This document shows positions 1 through 7,951 of a DNA stretch of 51,770 nt, piece after piece (position 1 is the stretch's first letter; each line of letters opens with the position of its first letter). Position numbers and translations under genes: made by a program. Location: assembly GCF_022614595.1 (NCBI RefSeq), contig NZ_JAJFAU010000005.1, forward strand, positions 11,473 through 63,242, read 5' to 3'. The stretch is from Streptomyces sp. CNQ085 (GTDB lineage: Bacteria > Actinomycetota > Actinomycetes > Streptomycetales > Streptomycetaceae). Below the pieces are notes generated by a model. The model had not been told where the DNA came from and ran no database searches. It saw only the letters and a list, made by a program, of their open reading frames with translations.

Positions 1-60
1 GGACGGTTTCGGCAGCCGCTCCGCGACGCTCTTCGAGCGCCCGGCGGACCTCCCCCCGGC
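1..60. other. Unassigned edge sequence
   Basis: The first 60 bases lie just downstream of the PP2C stop codon. No start codon followed by a convincing frame can be recognised on either strand. They may hold the tail of a plus-strand gene or the upstream region of a minus-strand gene outside the window. Confidence 0.3.
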
Positions 61-1185
61 TCAAGAGCCGGGCGGCGCGGAGAAGGGGAGCACCGCCACC
101 GTCACGTTGTCGTGTCCGCCGCCGTCCAGCGCGTGCCCCACCAGGTGCCGGGCGGACCGCATCGGGTGGGTACGGGCGTCGGCCGGGACGGCCGCGGCCA
201 TCTCCCCGGCGGACTCGGCGTAGTTCCACAGCCCGTCCGTGCACACCACCACCACGCCCGGCCGGTCCGGGGTGAACGAGGCGGTGTGCGGGTCGATCTC
301 GTAGGCGTCCGCGCCCAGCCATCCGGTGATGGCGTGTGCCCGGGCGTCCGCGTAGGCCTCGGCCTCCTCCATCAGGCCCGCCGCCACCATCTGGGCGGCC
401 CAGGAGTCGTCCTCGGTGAGCCGGGCGGGTGTGGCGGAGCGGTCGTCGGGGACCCAGTAGGCGCGGCTGTCGCCGATCCAGCCGACGGTGAGGAGACCCG
501 CGGCGACCACCGCGCCGACGATGGTGCAGGCCGGGGCGTTCTCCACCGGGTCGCGGGGCTCCGGTGCCAGGGCGTTGACGGCCTCGGCAGCCGCCACCAG
601 GGCGTCGTGCACGGCCTGCCGGGGGTCGGCGCCGCGCGGCAGGGAACGCCGCAGGGAGGCGCACGCGGACTCGGCGGCGGCGGCCGAGGCCTCGTCCGGG
701 CGGGTCGCCGACGACACCCCGTCGCAGACGACGGCGATCACGGCGGGAGAACCGTCCGGCAGCGGGACGGACGAGAGCGCGAAGGAGTCCTCGTTGCGGT
801 GGTGGCGCAGCCCCCGGTCGCTGATCGCCGCCACCCCTTCCGACGACTCCTCCATGTGGTCGCGTTCGCGCGGCTGGGCATGGCCGCAGTGCTCGCAGCG
901 GCCCTCGGCGTCGACGGTGCCCGTCGCGGGAGGCGGCAGGACGTAGTCCGACCCGTCCTGTGCGGTGTCCGGCACGGCCGGCGGGACCGCTGGGGGCGTC
1001 GGCGGTACGGGAGGCATGGGCGGCGCTGCCGGAGGCGGCGGGATCAGGAGAGGGGCGGAGGGCTGCGAGACGCCCGTCCCGGCCGCTGGACCGGCGCCGC
1101 ACGCGCCGCGGTGGAGATCACCGTCCTCCAGCGGCTCCTGGCACCGGGGGCAGACGGAAGGGCGGTCGGGCTGCGGCATGATCAC
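61..1185 (-). CDS. PP2C-family protein phosphatase with degenerate zinc-ribbon N-terminus
   Basis: A 374-residue Ser/Thr phosphatase of the metal-dependent PP2C family, probably acting against Hanks-type kinases in the cytoplasm. The N-terminus has a zinc-ribbon-like start (CPRC near residue 12, then ACG), a long Pro/Ala/Val linker, and a CEHCGHAQPRERDHME segment. The catalytic domain follows from about residue 110: SDRGLRHHRNEDSF, VCDGVSS, WIGDSRAYW, CTDGLWNY and GGHDNVTVAV supply the metal-binding Asp motifs. The GTG at 1185 is preceded by AAGGAA at good spacing; an ATG two codons later is possible. The zinc ribbon looks incomplete: the fourth Cys of the first knuckle is absent and the second knuckle has one CxxC. 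The phosphatase domain looks intact. It is transcribed in the same direction as its upstream neighbours. Confidence 0.9.
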   Translation of the reverse strand: MIMPQPDRPSVCPRCQEPLEDGDLHRGACGAGPAAGTGVSQPSAPLLIPPPPAAPPMPPVPPTPPAVPPAVPDTAQDGSDYVLPPPATGTVDAEGRCEHCGHAQPRERDHMEESSEGVAAISDRGLRHHRNEDSFALSSVPLPDGSPAVIAVVCDGVSSATRPDEASAAAAESACASLRRSLPRGADPRQAVHDALVAAAEAVNALAPEPRDPVENAPACTIVGAVVAAGLLTVGWIGDSRAYWVPDDRSATPARLTEDDSWAAQMVAAGLMEEAEAYADARAHAITGWLGADAYEIDPHTASFTPDRPGVVVVCTDGLWNYAESAGEMAAAVPADARTHPMRSARHLVGHALDGGGHDNVTVAVLPFSAPPGS

Positions 1186-1293
1186 CGGGTTCCTTCGATG
1201 GTGTCCCGGCCTCCGGGCCGGGGGTGGGGGCGCCTCCCGCCGACGGGAGGGGGCTGAACTTCTGGGTGCGGGACGGGGAGCGGTGAACCGCCT

Positions 1294-1449
1294 TCAGCGC
1301 GATTCGCCGTCGGCTTCGGCGGCGCGCTCGGCCTCCAGGCGGTAGACGATCTCGGAGTTGAGGGATCTGCGGGCGGACCTGGCCTGGGCGACCAGCCATT
1401 CGTGGAGGTCGACGGGGAGGCGGAGCGTGATGCGTGTCGTCTCGTCCAT
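1294..1449 (-). CDS. Arc-type ribbon-helix-helix DNA-binding protein
   Basis: A 51-residue protein starting MDETTRITLRLPVDLHEWL and continuing with an ARSARRSLNSEIVYRLE helix pair. This is the Arc/MetJ ribbon-helix-helix signature: one beta strand (TRITLRLP) then two helices, dimerising to bind DNA. The frame is open 36 codons further upstream, but that extension is Cys/Gly-rich and unlike the family. The inner ATG at 1449 also sits 6 nt after a TATTGT -10 element, suggesting a leaderless transcript. No toxin partner gene adjoins it, so I read it as a stand-alone regulator. Its target is unknown. Confidence 0.75.
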   Translation of the reverse strand: MDETTRITLRLPVDLHEWLVAQARSARRSLNSEIVYRLEAERAAEADGESR

Positions 1450-1455
1450 GACTTC

Positions 1456-1461
1456 ACAATA
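1456..1461 (-). promoter_or_regulatory. Probable -10 box for the ribbon-helix-helix gene (leaderless)
   Basis: TATTGT on the minus strand ends 6 nt before the ATG at 1449, leaving no room for a ribosome binding site. This is the usual layout of leaderless actinobacterial genes. No good -35 is seen. Confidence 0.4.
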
Positions 1462-1654
1462 GGGTCCGTGTGGTGTTGTGGAGACGTCCTGGAGGCGGCA
1501 CCGCGACACCACGAGGTGCCGGTGGGCGCATGGCATACCTCCTCCGCCACACCCCACCGGGTGTCCCGGTGGTCAAGCGTTCCCGGCACATCAGGTCCGA
1601 ATCCGCCCCCCGCGGTCGCGCGGACCGGGTTTCGGCGGGCCGGAGGCGCCCGGC

Positions 1655-2962
1655 TCACCGGAGCTCCCCCTCTCCACGCGCGGGCCCGCCGGCCGCGGGT
1701 CCGGGCGGCGCCGGCACCTCCAGCGCCGCGTCCCGGTAGCGCAGCACCGCCTGCTCGGCCGCACGCAGATCGCACGGCGCGCTCCACAGCAACCGCCGGG
1801 CGGCGTCGTACCGCTCCGTCAGCATGGGGTCGTCGGCGGACCCGCGCCGCGCCACCCGCGCGCGGTAGGCGTCCAGCCGGCCGCGCAGCTCCGCCCGCAC
1901 CGCCAGCGGCGCGGTCACGGCGGTCAGCGAGGCGCGGGCCCGCTCCAACTCCTCGTCCGCGCGCTCCTCCAGGCTCTCCAGCAGCGGTGACAGCCGGTGC
2001 CAGCGGGCGTGCCGCCGGTGTTCCGCGGCCAGCGCGAGCTGTTCGTACAGGGCGGTCGGCGGCCCGCTCACCGCGGGCACCTCGACCGCCGCGATCTTCG
2101 CCAGCACCTCGCCGCGCGCCGTCCTGGCCTCGGCCAGGGTGCGGTCGGCCCGCGACAGCACGTCGCGCAGTCGCATCAGCCGCTGCTCGGCGTCCTGCCG
2201 CACCTGGAGCACGGCGTCGATCTCACGCCGCACGTCCTCCAGGGTACGGGCCGCGCGGTCGTACCGTACGGTGTCGGGACGCCCGCCGCCGGGGGCCGAA
2301 CTCCCGCCCGCCGACGCCCAGAAGGCCAGCGGATCGGCGACCACGCCGGCACGCAGCGCGGTCAGCTCCGCGGTGACCTGCTCCAGGTCGTCGCCCGCCG
2401 GATGCTCCCCGGGGCGCACGCCCACGGAGTGCGCCAGGGAGCGGATGCGCTTGAGTTCGGCGGAGAGCATGTCCATCCGCGCGGGCAGCGCGGACCACAC
2501 GGAGTCGGCGGCGGCGACGGTGTCGAGGGCCCGGGCGTACCAGCCGTTCATCCGGGTCACCAACTCGGCCAGGCTGATCCGCTCGACGGAACCGGAACCG
2601 GAACCGTCGGCGGCGGGGACGGTGACCGCCGGGCCGCGCAGCCGCGCGGTCAGTTCGGCCAGCTCCTCCGGTCCGGGCCGGCGGCTCCCGCCGCGCAGTT
2701 CGCGCGCGGCCTCCAGCGCGGCGGTGAAGGCGTCGAAGTACGTCCACAGCAGCGAGACGGCCTCCTCCGTCCGCGCCCACCGCTCCTTGGAGATCCCGGT
2801 CAGTTCGGCGCCCTCCAGCAGCCTGCGCCCCGCGTGGTCCTGGAGCGCGTACAAGGAGGTCTCCACCGCCTGGTGCTCCGCTCCGAACCGCGCCAGGGCA
2901 CGGTCCACCTCCTCGCGGGCCATCACCGGTCCGCCCGGTTCGCCAGCCCCGTCGTCCCCCAT
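1655..2962 (-). CDS. Conserved coiled-coil protein of unknown function
   Basis: A 435-residue cytoplasmic protein with no signal peptide or membrane segment. It is dominated by long helical stretches rich in Ala, Glu, Arg and Leu (for example near residues 15-110, 150-215 and 245-400), consistent with coiled coil. The ATG at 2962 is preceded by GAGGTGACC at suitable spacing. I do not recognise a catalytic domain. Proteins like this are found in Streptomyces near PP2C phosphatase, FHA and vWA genes, and the PP2C gene lies 1.2 kb downstream on the same strand, so a link to Ser/Thr phosphorylation signalling is possible. That is inference only. Confidence 0.7.
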   Translation of the reverse strand: MGDDGAGEPGGPVMAREEVDRALARFGAEHQAVETSLYALQDHAGRRLLEGAELTGISKERWARTEEAVSLLWTYFDAFTAALEAARELRGGSRRPGPEELAELTARLRGPAVTVPAADGSGSGSVERISLAELVTRMNGWYARALDTVAAADSVWSALPARMDMLSAELKRIRSLAHSVGVRPGEHPAGDDLEQVTAELTALRAGVVADPLAFWASAGGSSAPGGGRPDTVRYDRAARTLEDVRREIDAVLQVRQDAEQRLMRLRDVLSRADRTLAEARTARGEVLAKIAAVEVPAVSGPPTALYEQLALAAEHRRHARWHRLSPLLESLEERADEELERARASLTAVTAPLAVRAELRGRLDAYRARVARRGSADDPMLTERYDAARRLLWSAPCDLRAAEQAVLRYRDAALEVPAPPGPAAGGPARGEGELR

Positions 2963-3259
2963 CGGTCACCTCGCCGCTCGTGTCGTCTTCGCGTCCTGTA
3001 CGCGTCCGTGCCCGCGCCCGGCGTCCGCCCGGCCCCGGTGGGCCGGGGGGAGCGCCGGATCCGCTGCTCCCATCTTGTCGGCCGGACGCCGCTCGTGTAC
3101 GGCCATCCGCGGACTGCCCCGCCCACACCGGCGGTACTCCTCCGGCGCGTTGTTGACGCGGACCACCCGATTCCCCGCCTCCGGGGCCCTCGGCCTCCGG
3201 CGGGCCGGGGACGCGCCCCCACGCGTTCAGGCCCCTTCCCCGCGGGGAGGGCACGCGTC
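2963..3259. other. Intergenic region, no gene seen
   Basis: 297 bases between the NagK-like gene and the coiled-coil gene, both on the minus strand. It contains a GC-rich hairpin (CCCGGCCC loop CGGT GGGCCGGG, 3028-3047) that might terminate the salvage operon, plus the upstream region of the coiled-coil gene. Short frames here lack family resemblance. Confidence 0.4.
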
Positions 3260-4306
3260 TCAGGCGCCCGCGGTGCGGCCGGCGTAGTGGGCGCGCAGCC
3301 GGGCGCAGGGGACGGGCCCGGCCCCCAGCCGGTCCAGGGCCAGCAGACCGGCGCCGAGGACCGGGGGAGCGGTGACCAGATGAGCGGTTGCCAGCGGGGC
3401 GCGCTCGGCCAGCAGGGCGAGCAGGCGGTCGTGCAGGAGCGGGTGCCGGGCGGTCGCGACGCCGCCTCCCAGCACCACCGGCACCTCGGTCCCCAGCAGG
3501 TCCAGCCGCTCCAGCGCCACCGAGGCCATCACCGCGATCTCCTCGGCCTGCCGGTGCACCAGACAGCGGGCCACGGCGTCGCCCCGCGCGGCCACGGCGA
3601 AGAGGACGGGTACCAGCTCGTGCCTGCGCCCGCCCGGCAGACCGCCCAGGTGGAATGCCTCGATCAGCGCGTACATGCTGGGCAGCCCGAAGTGCGCGGG
3701 CAGCGCCCGGGCCAGCTCGGTGTCCTCGCCCCGGCCGTCCTCGGCGCGGGCGGCGTGCCACAGGGCCTCCTCCGCCAGCCCTCCTCCGCCGCCCCAGTCC
3801 CCGGACAGGCGGCCGACGGCGGGGAAGCGGTGGACGCGGCCGTCGGCGGTGACACCGGCGCAGTTGATCCCCGCACCGCACACGACGGCGACCCCGTTCC
3901 GGGGCGGCCCGTCGTCGGGCAGGCCCGCGCGCAGGATCGCGAAGGTGTCGTTGGCCACGCGGACGGTGCGGCCCCAGCCGACATCGTCGATCCGCTCCGC
4001 CAACTCCCGCTCCTCACGCGGCAGGTCGGCGTTGGCCAGGCAGGCAGACACATGCCCGGCCAGGGGGATGCCCGGCCGCGCGTCCGGCTCCGCCGTGTCC
4101 AGACCCGCGTCCAGACCCGCGTCCCGGGCCGCCCGGGCCACCGTCCGCGCCAGTGACGCGACGGCCGCCCCGGCCCCGGTCTCCGGCGGCCGGAAGCCGC
4201 CGCCGCGCGCCGAACCCAGCACCGTTCCGTCCGCCGAGACCAGCGCCACGTCGGTCTTGCTGTTGCCCGCGTCGACGGCCAGCGCCGCGGCGGGGGTCAG
4301 GCCCAT
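3260..4306 (-). CDS. BadF/BadG-type N-acetylglucosamine kinase
   Basis: A 348-residue sugar kinase of the BadF/BadG/BcrA ATPase family (ASKHA fold), most likely phosphorylating N-acetylglucosamine or a related amino sugar. The N-terminal phosphate-1 loop reads ALAVDAGNSKTDVALV. VVCGAGINCAGV near residue 147 and RLSGDWGGGGGLAEEALW near 170 match the phosphate-2 and substrate-binding regions, and VPVVLGGGVATARHPLL near 275 is the adenosine motif. The start at 4306 overlaps the last codons of the GH4 gene by 10 nt, and GGGAG upstream acts as ribosome binding site, so the two are translationally coupled. A glucosamine-specific or generic hexosamine kinase cannot be excluded. Confidence 0.85.
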   Translation of the reverse strand: MGLTPAAALAVDAGNSKTDVALVSADGTVLGSARGGGFRPPETGAGAAVASLARTVARAARDAGLDAGLDTAEPDARPGIPLAGHVSACLANADLPREERELAERIDDVGWGRTVRVANDTFAILRAGLPDDGPPRNGVAVVCGAGINCAGVTADGRVHRFPAVGRLSGDWGGGGGLAEEALWHAARAEDGRGEDTELARALPAHFGLPSMYALIEAFHLGGLPGGRRHELVPVLFAVAARGDAVARCLVHRQAEEIAVMASVALERLDLLGTEVPVVLGGGVATARHPLLHDRLLALLAERAPLATAHLVTAPPVLGAGLLALDRLGAGPVPCARLRAHYAGRTAGA

Positions 4307-5574
4307 GCCAGGTACTCCCGGTTGTGCGCGAGCAGACGGTCGGTCAGTTTCTCGGCGAGGGCGTACTGACCGATCAGGGGGTGGGCCAGCAGCGCGGCGA
4401 ACACCCGGTCCCGGCCGCCGCGCAGGGCGGCGTCCAGGGCCAGGTGCTCGTACGCCGTCACCGCCGAGACCAGGCCGGTGCAGAGCGGGTCCAGGGGTGG
4501 TACGGGCAGCGGCTCCGCGCCCGCCGGGGAGACCGCGGCCGGGACCTCGACCACCGCGTCGTCGGGGAGGAAGGGCAGGGTGCCGTCGTTGCGGACGTTC
4601 ACCACCCGCACACCCGCGCCCGCGCCGCTCCGACCGCCGCCCAGCAGGGACGCGGTCAGAGCGACGGCGGCCTCGGAGTAGTAGGCGCCGCCGCGCCCGG
4701 CCAGCAGCTCCGGCTTGGTGTCCAGCGCCGGATCGGCGTACATCCCCAGCAAATCGCGCTCCATCGCGGCGACCTCCGCCGCCCGCGGGGGGCGCTCGCG
4801 CATCTCGGCCACGACCTCGTCGTGCGTGTAGAAGTAGCGCAGGTAGTACGAGGGCACGGCGCCCAGCCGGTGCAGGAGGGGCTCGGGCAGCCGCAGGTCG
4901 GCGGCGATCGCCGCGCCGTGCCGGGCCAGCAGCCCGGGCAGTACGTCCCGCCCCTTCGGCCCGCCCAGGCGCACCCCCCGCTCCCAGGTGAGGTGGTTGA
5001 GCCCCACGTGGTCGAGGTGCACCTGGCCGGGCTCCACCTCCAGCAGGGCGGCGAATTTACGCTGGAGGCCGATCGCGACGTTGCACAGGCCCACCGCCCG
5101 GTGGCCCTCGTTCAACAGCGCGCGGGTGACGATGCCGACCGGGTTGGTGAAGTCGACGATCCACGCGCCGGGGTTGGCGCGGCGCACCCGCTCGGCGATG
5201 TCCAGGACGACGGGGACGGTGCGCAGAGCCTTGGCCAGTCCGCCCGCGCCCGTGGTCTCCTGCCCGACGCAGCCGCACTCCAGCGGCCATGTCTCGTCCC
5301 GCTCGCGGGCCGCCTGGCCGCCCACGCGGAGCTGGATCAGTACGGCGTCGGCGTCGGCGACGGCCGCGTCCAGGTCGCCGGTGGTGGTGACGGCGGCCGG
5401 GTGGCCGGCGCGGGCGAGCATGCGGCGGGCGAGCCCGCCCACCAGCTCCAGCCGGTCCCCGGCCGGGTCGGCCAGGGCCAGTTCGGTGACCGGCAGGATC
5501 TCCCGCAACCGGGCCAAGCCGTCGACGAGTTCGGGGGTGTAGGTGGACCCGCCGCCCACCACTGCGAGTTTCAC
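4297..5574 (-). CDS. GH4 family 6-phospho-beta-glucosidase
   Basis: A 425-residue NAD+- and divalent-metal-dependent glycosidase of family GH4, cleaving phosphorylated or related beta-glucosides in the cytoplasm by a redox-elimination mechanism. It starts MKLAVVGGGSTYTPELV, the Rossmann NAD site. DFTNPVGIVTRALL near 145, GLCNVAIG near 165 (metal-binding Cys) and VGLNHLTWERGV near 190 (metal-binding His) follow in family order. The length is normal. GTG at 5574 is preceded by AGGAGG. The kinase gene overlaps its end. Upstream, only 64 nt separate it from the shortened ROK gene, so the three look like one operon. Substrate (cellobiose-, chitobiose- or alpha-linked phosphate sugar) cannot be decided from sequence. 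Confidence 0.9.
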   Translation of the reverse strand: MKLAVVGGGSTYTPELVDGLARLREILPVTELALADPAGDRLELVGGLARRMLARAGHPAAVTTTGDLDAAVADADAVLIQLRVGGQAARERDETWPLECGCVGQETTGAGGLAKALRTVPVVLDIAERVRRANPGAWIVDFTNPVGIVTRALLNEGHRAVGLCNVAIGLQRKFAALLEVEPGQVHLDHVGLNHLTWERGVRLGGPKGRDVLPGLLARHGAAIAADLRLPEPLLHRLGAVPSYYLRYFYTHDEVVAEMRERPPRAAEVAAMERDLLGMYADPALDTKPELLAGRGGAYYSEAAVALTASLLGGGRSGAGAGVRVVNVRNDGTLPFLPDDAVVEVPAAVSPAGAEPLPVPPLDPLCTGLVSAVTAYEHLALDAALRGGRDRVFAALLAHPLIGQYALAEKLTDRLLAHNREYLAWA

Positions 5575-5638
5575 GGGACTGCCTCCTGGGAGCTCGGGAG
5601 CGGAACGAACGTCCGGGCGCGGGTACGGGCGCGGGGTC

Positions 5639-5908
5639 TCAGCGGGAGATGTCGAACACCTCGTCGCGGGTGGCGGCCAGGGCGCTCTCCAGCGCCTGGA
5701 ACCCGCCCCTGTTGGCGCTGGCCACCCGACGGACCAGCCCGGCGGCCTCCAGGCGGGTCAGGAGCTGTGAGGCGGTCGGCTTGGACAGTCCGGTCAGCCT
5801 GCCGACGCGGCCGCGCGAGAGCGAGCCGTGCGCGAGCAGCAGTTCGAGGGCGACGCGGTCGTTGATCGCGCGCAGTACTCGGGGCGTTCCCGGAGCGGTT
5901 CCGGCCAT
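5639..5908 (-). pseudogene. ROK-family regulator reduced to wHTH plus tail (in-frame internal deletion)
   Basis: An 89-residue frame. Residues 1-56 (MAGTAPGTPRVLRAINDRV through LSKPTASQLLTRLEAAGLV) are a complete ROK-type winged-helix DNA-binding head. The remainder, RRVASANRGGFQ followed by ALESALAATRDEVFDISR, resembles two short pieces of a full ROK protein: the segment around the GG-F-Q zinc/sugar-site region and the extreme C-terminus. The roughly 300-residue sugar-binding domain is missing, yet start, frame and stop are intact and a GGAGGG ribosome binding site precedes ATG 5908. ROK regulators normally exceed 350 residues. It could be a non-functional remnant or a constitutive DNA-binding head. 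The assignment of the tail pieces rests on memory of the family. Confidence 0.7.
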
Positions 5909-5933
5909 CGGCCCCTGCCCTCCGTGAACTGTA

Positions 5934-5946
5934 AGGAAGGTTTCCT
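5934..5946. promoter_or_regulatory. Putative ROK operator
   Basis: AGGAA-GGT-TTCCT, an inverted repeat 26 nt upstream of the ROK start codon. AGGAAA/TTTCCT palindromes are typical of actinobacterial ROK sugar regulators, so this is probably the autoregulatory site of the salvage operon. Confidence 0.5.
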
Positions 5947-6028
5947 GTCGTTTCGCAGGGACAGTAGGGCCCGCCCTCGGCCGGCGTCAACGGCCGCGGC
6001 GGAGGCGGCCCCGTGCGTCCGCCGCGTC

Positions 6029-7129
6029 CTACCGCCGTGGTCCGCCCGCGCCCCGCCCGAGATCCTTCGGCCCCTTCACGAGGGCCTTCGCCGGGTCTCT
6101 CAGGGCGTCCTTCGGCGGGTCAACCGCCTCCTTCGCCGCTCCCGTCGCGGGCCCCCTCTCCAGCCGGGCCCGGCCGGAGTCCCGCGCGTGGGCCGGCGCC
6201 CCCAGCTCCTCCTCCAGCCTCCGCAGCGCCGCCAGCGACTCCTCGTCCACCATCCGGATGCCCAGCGCGTCCAGCGCCCGCTTGACCCGCCGGCGCAGTT
6301 CGCGCTCCACCGGCAGCGCCTTGCCCGGCATCGTCTTGGCCGAGACGCGGACGGTCATGCTGTCCAGCGTCACCGAGTTCAGGCCCAGCACCTCCACCGG
6401 CGCCCACAGGACCTCGTCCCACGGCGCGGAGGTCGACATCCCCTCACCGGCCGCGGCGATCGCCGAGCAGACCTCCTCCAGGTCCTCGTCGGAGCGGACC
6501 TCCACGTCCAGGGCGGCCGTCGCCCAGCCCTGGCTGAGGTTGCCGACCCGCTTGATCTCGCCGTTGCGCACGTACCAGATCTCGCCGTCGTCGCCGCGCA
6601 GCTTGGTCACCCGCAGCCCGATCTCCAGGACGGTGCCGGTGGCCTCGCCCGCGTCTATGCGGTCGCCGACCCCGTACTGGTCCTCCAGCAGCACGAACAT
6701 CCCGGTCAGCACGTCCGTGACCAGGTTGCGGGCGCCGAAGCCGATCGCCACGCCCGCCACACCGGCACTGGCCAGCAGCGGGGCCAGGTCGATACCGAGG
6801 GTGGACAGCACGATCAGCAGCGCCGTCCCCATGATCACGAAGGTGGTGACGCTGCGCAGCACCGAGCCGATGGCCTCCGTACGCTGGCGCCGCCGCTCGG
6901 CGTTGACCAGCAGGCCGCGCAGGGCGTTGCCGCTGGCCTCGGCCTCGGCGTTGCGGTTCATCCGGGCGATCAGCCGGGTGATGGCCCGTCTGACCACCGA
7001 GCGCAGCACGACGGCGATCGCCAGGATCAGCGCGATGCGCAGCCCGACGGCGAGCCAGGTCCCCCAGTTCTCCTCTATCCAGCCCGCGGTGTCGGTGGCG
7101 GTCCTGTGCGCCTCGTCCATGGAATCCAC
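6029..7129 (-). CDS. MscS-type mechanosensitive ion channel
   Basis: A 366-residue small-conductance mechanosensitive channel, opening under hypo-osmotic stress. Hydrophobic segments lie near residues 25-45 (WLAVGLRIALILAIAVVL) and 90-112 (SVTTFVIMGTALLIVLSTLG), followed by the pore helix region LLASAGVAGVAIGFGARNLV and the beta domain beginning DQYGVGDRI. The C-terminal ~80 residues are charged and Lys/Arg/Pro-rich, probably cytoplasmic. The start at 7129 is GTG; an ATG lies three codons inside. A TAGTGT -10 element ends 7 nt before the GTG, which suggests a leaderless message. It is divergent from the HNH gene. Confidence 0.9.
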   Translation of the reverse strand: MDSMDEAHRTATDTAGWIEENWGTWLAVGLRIALILAIAVVLRSVVRRAITRLIARMNRNAEAEASGNALRGLLVNAERRRQRTEAIGSVLRSVTTFVIMGTALLIVLSTLGIDLAPLLASAGVAGVAIGFGARNLVTDVLTGMFVLLEDQYGVGDRIDAGEATGTVLEIGLRVTKLRGDDGEIWYVRNGEIKRVGNLSQGWATAALDVEVRSDEDLEEVCSAIAAAGEGMSTSAPWDEVLWAPVEVLGLNSVTLDSMTVRVSAKTMPGKALPVERELRRRVKRALDALGIRMVDEESLAALRRLEEELGAPAHARDSGRARLERGPATGAAKEAVDPPKDALRDPAKALVKGPKDLGRGAGGPRR

Positions 7130-7136
7130 TCACAAC

Positions 7137-7142
7137 ACACTA
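7137..7142 (-). promoter_or_regulatory. Probable -10 box of the MscS gene (leaderless)
   Basis: TAGTGT on the minus strand, 7 nt upstream of the GTG at 7129. No ribosome binding site fits between them. Confidence 0.35.
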
Positions 7143-7209
7143 ACGGGGGACACCTCGCTGGACGGGCCGCGTCACCCGGGGTAGTGGCGGCACCAGGCGG
7201 GGGAGGAAC

Positions 7210-7231
7210 AGCGTGTGGTCGAAAACACGCT
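7210..7231. promoter_or_regulatory. Inverted repeat upstream of the HNH gene
   Basis: AGCGTGT, 8-nt spacer, ACACGCT in the divergent MscS/HNH promoter region. It could be an operator or a leader hairpin; nothing decides between these. Confidence 0.25.
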
Positions 7232-7335
7232 CAGCGCGTTACGCGATCGTGGTGGCGCCGCCACCGGGGCGCGGGACACACTGGGGGAGATCGTCCCGGC
7301 GCGAGCCACGCGCCGCCGACGTACAAGGAGGCACC

Positions 7336-7881
7336 GTGCCGCACGTCCTGGTCCTCAACGCGTCGTACGAGCCGCTCGGCGTCGTACCGCTCCGCCGCGC
7401 GCTCATACTCGTCCTCAACGGCAAGGCGATCAGCCTGGAGGACTCCGGCGCCCTCATGCACAGCGCGACCCAGGCCATACCCGCCCCCAGCGTCGTTCGT
7501 CTCAAACGCTTCGTGCGCGTGCCCTTCCGGGGCACGGTGCCGCTCACCCGCCGCGCCCTGTTCGCCCGCGACGGCGGCCGGTGCGCGTACTGCGGTGGCG
7601 TCGCGACCAGCGTCGACCACGTCGTGCCGCGCAGCCGCGGCGGGCAGCACTCCTGGGAGAACGTCGTGGCGGCCTGCCGCCGCTGCAACCACGTCAAGGC
7701 CGACCGCCACGTGGCGGAGCTGGGCTGGCGACTGCGCCACCAGCCCGCCCCGCCCAGCGGCCTGGCCTGGCGGATCATCGGAACGGGGCACCGGGACCCG
7801 CGCTGGCTGCCGTATCTGCGGCCCTACGGCGCGGACGACGCCCTGGCCCGGATCGAAGGCAGAACGACGACACCCGCCTGA
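7336..7881 (+). CDS. HNH endonuclease
   Basis: A 181-residue HNH nuclease. The GTG at 7336 is preceded by AAGGAGG, which fixes the start; the frame is open further upstream but that stretch is not conserved-looking. The core is CAYCGG near residue 81, SVDHVVPRSRGGQHSWENVV (the HN and first H of the motif) and CRRCNHVKADR, giving a CxxC...CxxC zinc site plus the DH...N...H catalytic set. Such stand-alone HNH proteins are widespread in actinobacteria. Their role is not established; DNA repair and mobile-element links have been proposed. The 3' end converges on the GH84 gene, with a GC hairpin between them. Confidence 0.9.
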   Translation: MPHVLVLNASYEPLGVVPLRRALILVLNGKAISLEDSGALMHSATQAIPAPSVVRLKRFVRVPFRGTVPLTRRALFARDGGRCAYCGGVATSVDHVVPRSRGGQHSWENVVAACRRCNHVKADRHVAELGWRLRHQPAPPSGLAWRIIGTGHRDPRWLPYLRPYGADDALARIEGRTTTPA

Positions 7882-7912
7882 GGTCCGGGCCCTCCCGTAC
7901 GGGACCGGCGGC

Positions 7913-7930
7913 GGGGCCGGTGACGGCCCC
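7913..7930. terminator. Bidirectional hairpin between convergent HNH and GH84 genes
   Basis: GGGGCCG, loop GTGA, CGGCCCC between two convergent stop codons. There is no T tract, as is common in Streptomyces. Confidence 0.45.
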
Positions 7931-7951
7931 GTGTCCGGCGCGCCCGGGACC

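Noticed and set aside
1294..1449. Ribbon-helix-helix protein as antitoxin of a toxin-antitoxin pair
   Set aside because: No small toxin gene lies next to it; neighbours are a phosphatase and a large coiled-coil protein.
2923..3222. A 99-codon minus-strand frame upstream of the coiled-coil gene
   Set aside because: Arg/Gly/Pro-rich with no family features, and overlapping the start of the real gene.
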